From assembly GCA_028275295.1 (NCBI GenBank), contig JAPWUY010000010.1:1-13092 (forward strand): a stretch of DNA of 13,092 nt. The letters run 5' to 3'. The notes beneath the pieces were generated by a model, which was given only the letters and a program-made list of their open reading frames with translations, did not search any database and had not been told where the DNA came from. The stretch comes from Thermodesulfobacteriota bacterium (lineage in GTDB: Bacteria > Desulfobacterota > Desulfocorpusculales > Desulfocorpusculum). The first letter of the stretch is position 1. Each line of letters begins with the position of its first letter. Both the position numbers and the translations under genes were made by a program. Shown in pieces: positions 12,013-13,092 of the stretch.

Positions 12013-13092
12013 TCACTTCACCTCTTCGAAGTCCGCATCCACCACATCGTCCCTTCCCCTGTCGGACTGAGGACGGCCGGAGCCCGAGGAGCCGCCACCC
12101 CCTGCCTGGGCCTGCTGGGAGGCCCTGGCATACATGGCCTCGGCCAGCCTGTGAGAAGCGCTCTGGAGCTCCTCCGTGGCCCTCTGGATCGCTTGTACAT
12201 CGGTCCCTTCCATCGCCTTCCTGAGCCTGGAGATGGCATCCTCTATGGCCCTTCGGTCCGAGGGGTCGATCTTGTCAGCATACTCCCTCAAGTTCTTCTC
12301 CGTGTGATAGATCAGGTTGTCAGCGTTGTTTCTGGCCTCGGCCAGTTGCCTCTTTCTCTTGTCCTCCTCAGCGTACATCTCGCTTTCCTTGATCATACGC
12401 TGGATCTCTTCCTCGCTCAGGCCGGAAGAGGCCGTTATCTTTATGGACTGCTCTCTTCCCGTTGCCAAATCCCTGGCCGAGACGTGAAGGATCCCATTGG
12501 CATCGATATCGAAGGTCACCTCTATCTGAGGCACTCCCCTGGGAGCAGGAGGGATACCCGTCAGGTTGAACCTGCCCAGGCTCTTGTTGTCCGCTGCCAT
12601 CTCCCTTTCGCCCTGGAGCACATGTATGGTGACCTCTGTCTGGTTGTCAGCCGCGGTCGAGAATATCTGGCTCTTGCGAGTGGGGATGGTGGTATTGCGC
12701 TCTATGAGCTTCGTGAACACTCCGCCCAGTGTCTCGATGCCCAGGGACAGGGGAGTGACATCGAGGAGGAGAACGTCCTTGACTTCTCCCTTGAGCACCC
12801 CTGCCTGGATAGCAGCACCTATGGCCACCACCTCGTCCGGGTTGACGCTCTTATTGGGCTCCCTTCCGAAGATCTCCTTCACCTTCTGCTGGACCCTGGG
12901 CATGCGGGTCATGCCACCTACTAGGATGACCTCGTTTATGTCCGATGGCCTGAGGCCAGCATCCCTCAGGGCCTGGCGGCATGGTCCCTCGAGCTTCTCT
13001 ATCAAGTCCTCCACCAGAGACTCGAGCTTCGCCCTGGTGAGCTTCATGTTGAGGTGCTTGGGACCAGAGGCATCAGCAGTTATGAAGGGCAA
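12013..13092 (-). CDS. dnaK: Chaperone DnaK (Hsp70), C-terminal part (5' end outside window)
   Basis: DnaK is the ATP-driven Hsp70 chaperone working with DnaJ and GrpE on unfolded proteins. The window contains the last 360 codons or so; the frame is open at the edge ([22 protein letters not shown]), so the gene starts beyond 13,092. Visible parts: the end of the nucleotide-binding domain with the third Hsp70 signature ([22 protein letters not shown]) and [13 protein letters not shown]; the linker [19 protein letters not shown]; the beta-sandwich substrate domain ([44 protein letters not shown]); the helical lid; a Gly/Ser/Gln-rich flexible tail; and the acidic end DADFEEVK. Nothing looks damaged. 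A strong terminator follows, so dnaK is the last gene of its transcript and is separate from the HKD-protein gene downstream. Confidence 0.98.
   Translation of the reverse strand: MPFITADASGPKHLNMKLTRAKLESLVEDLIEKLEGPCRQALRDAGLRPSDINEVILVGGMTRMPRVQQKVKEIFGREPNKSVNPDEVVAIGAAIQAGVLKGEVKDVLLLDVTPLSLGIETLGGVFTKLIERNTTIPTRKSQIFSTAADNQTEVTIHVLQGEREMAADNKSLGRFNLTGIPPAPRGVPQIEVTFDIDANGILHVSARDLATGREQSIKITASSGLSEEEIQRMIKESEMYAEEDKRKRQLAEARNNADNLIYHTEKNLREYADKIDPSDRRAIEDAISRLRKAMEGTDVQAIQRATEELQSASHRLAEAMYARASQQAQAGGGGSSGSGRPQSDRGRDDVVDADFEEVK

Noticed and set aside
1..13092. CRISPR array, transposase, integrase or attachment repeats
   Set aside because: Reading both strands, no regularly spaced repeats, no transposase or recombinase motifs and no repeat pair flanking the left segment were found; the tRNA is 5 kb away from the segment edge, so it is not an obvious integration site.

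Overview
The window joins two unlike pieces of a bacterial chromosome. Positions 1 to about 2,750 are an accessory segment on the + strand. It holds the 3' end of a type I restriction gene (hsdR), a small toxin-antitoxin-like pair (a suspected BECR-type nuclease plus a DUF2283 protein), and a graveyard of broken genes: a frameshifted winged-helix regulator tail, two or three copies of one restriction/methylase-like C-terminal tail, and an unidentified decayed gene. Arginine is mostly CGN here (17 of 18 Arg codons in the hsdR fragment).

Positions 2,752 to 13,092 are dense housekeeping sequence in which arginine is mostly AGG/AGA (18 of 21 Arg codons in folE2). Most genes lie on the - strand. 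In + strand order they are: a single-HKD phospholipase D-like protein, RNase Z, class II fructose-bisphosphate aldolase, a 3-hydroxyacyl-CoA dehydrogenase, the + strand queD-folE2 operon, tRNA-Arg(ACG), a secreted HExxH metallopeptidase, a CoA-transferase/GNAT fusion, a second (secreted) HKD protein, and the 3' part of dnaK followed by a strong terminator.

The organism is not named by the sequence. The CoA-transferase fused to an acetyltransferase, the beta-oxidation-type dehydrogenase and the AGG-rich codon use would fit a Desulfobacterota-like anaerobe, perhaps thermophilic. This is inference from gene content, not a measured assignment.

Functional links: FolE2 makes dihydroneopterin triphosphate from GTP and QueD converts it to 6-carboxy-tetrahydropterin, the first two steps of queuosine/7-deazaguanine synthesis; the two genes overlap by ATGA and share one promoter. 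RNase Z matures tRNA 3' ends, which matters here because the tRNA-Arg gene does not encode CCA. The aldolase has its own sigma70-like promoter and probably drives rnz and the small HKD gene behind it. The CoA-transferase/GNAT gene and the exported peptidase are joined by a TTGA start/stop overlap. I found no CRISPR array, insertion sequence with terminal repeats, integrase or replication origin.
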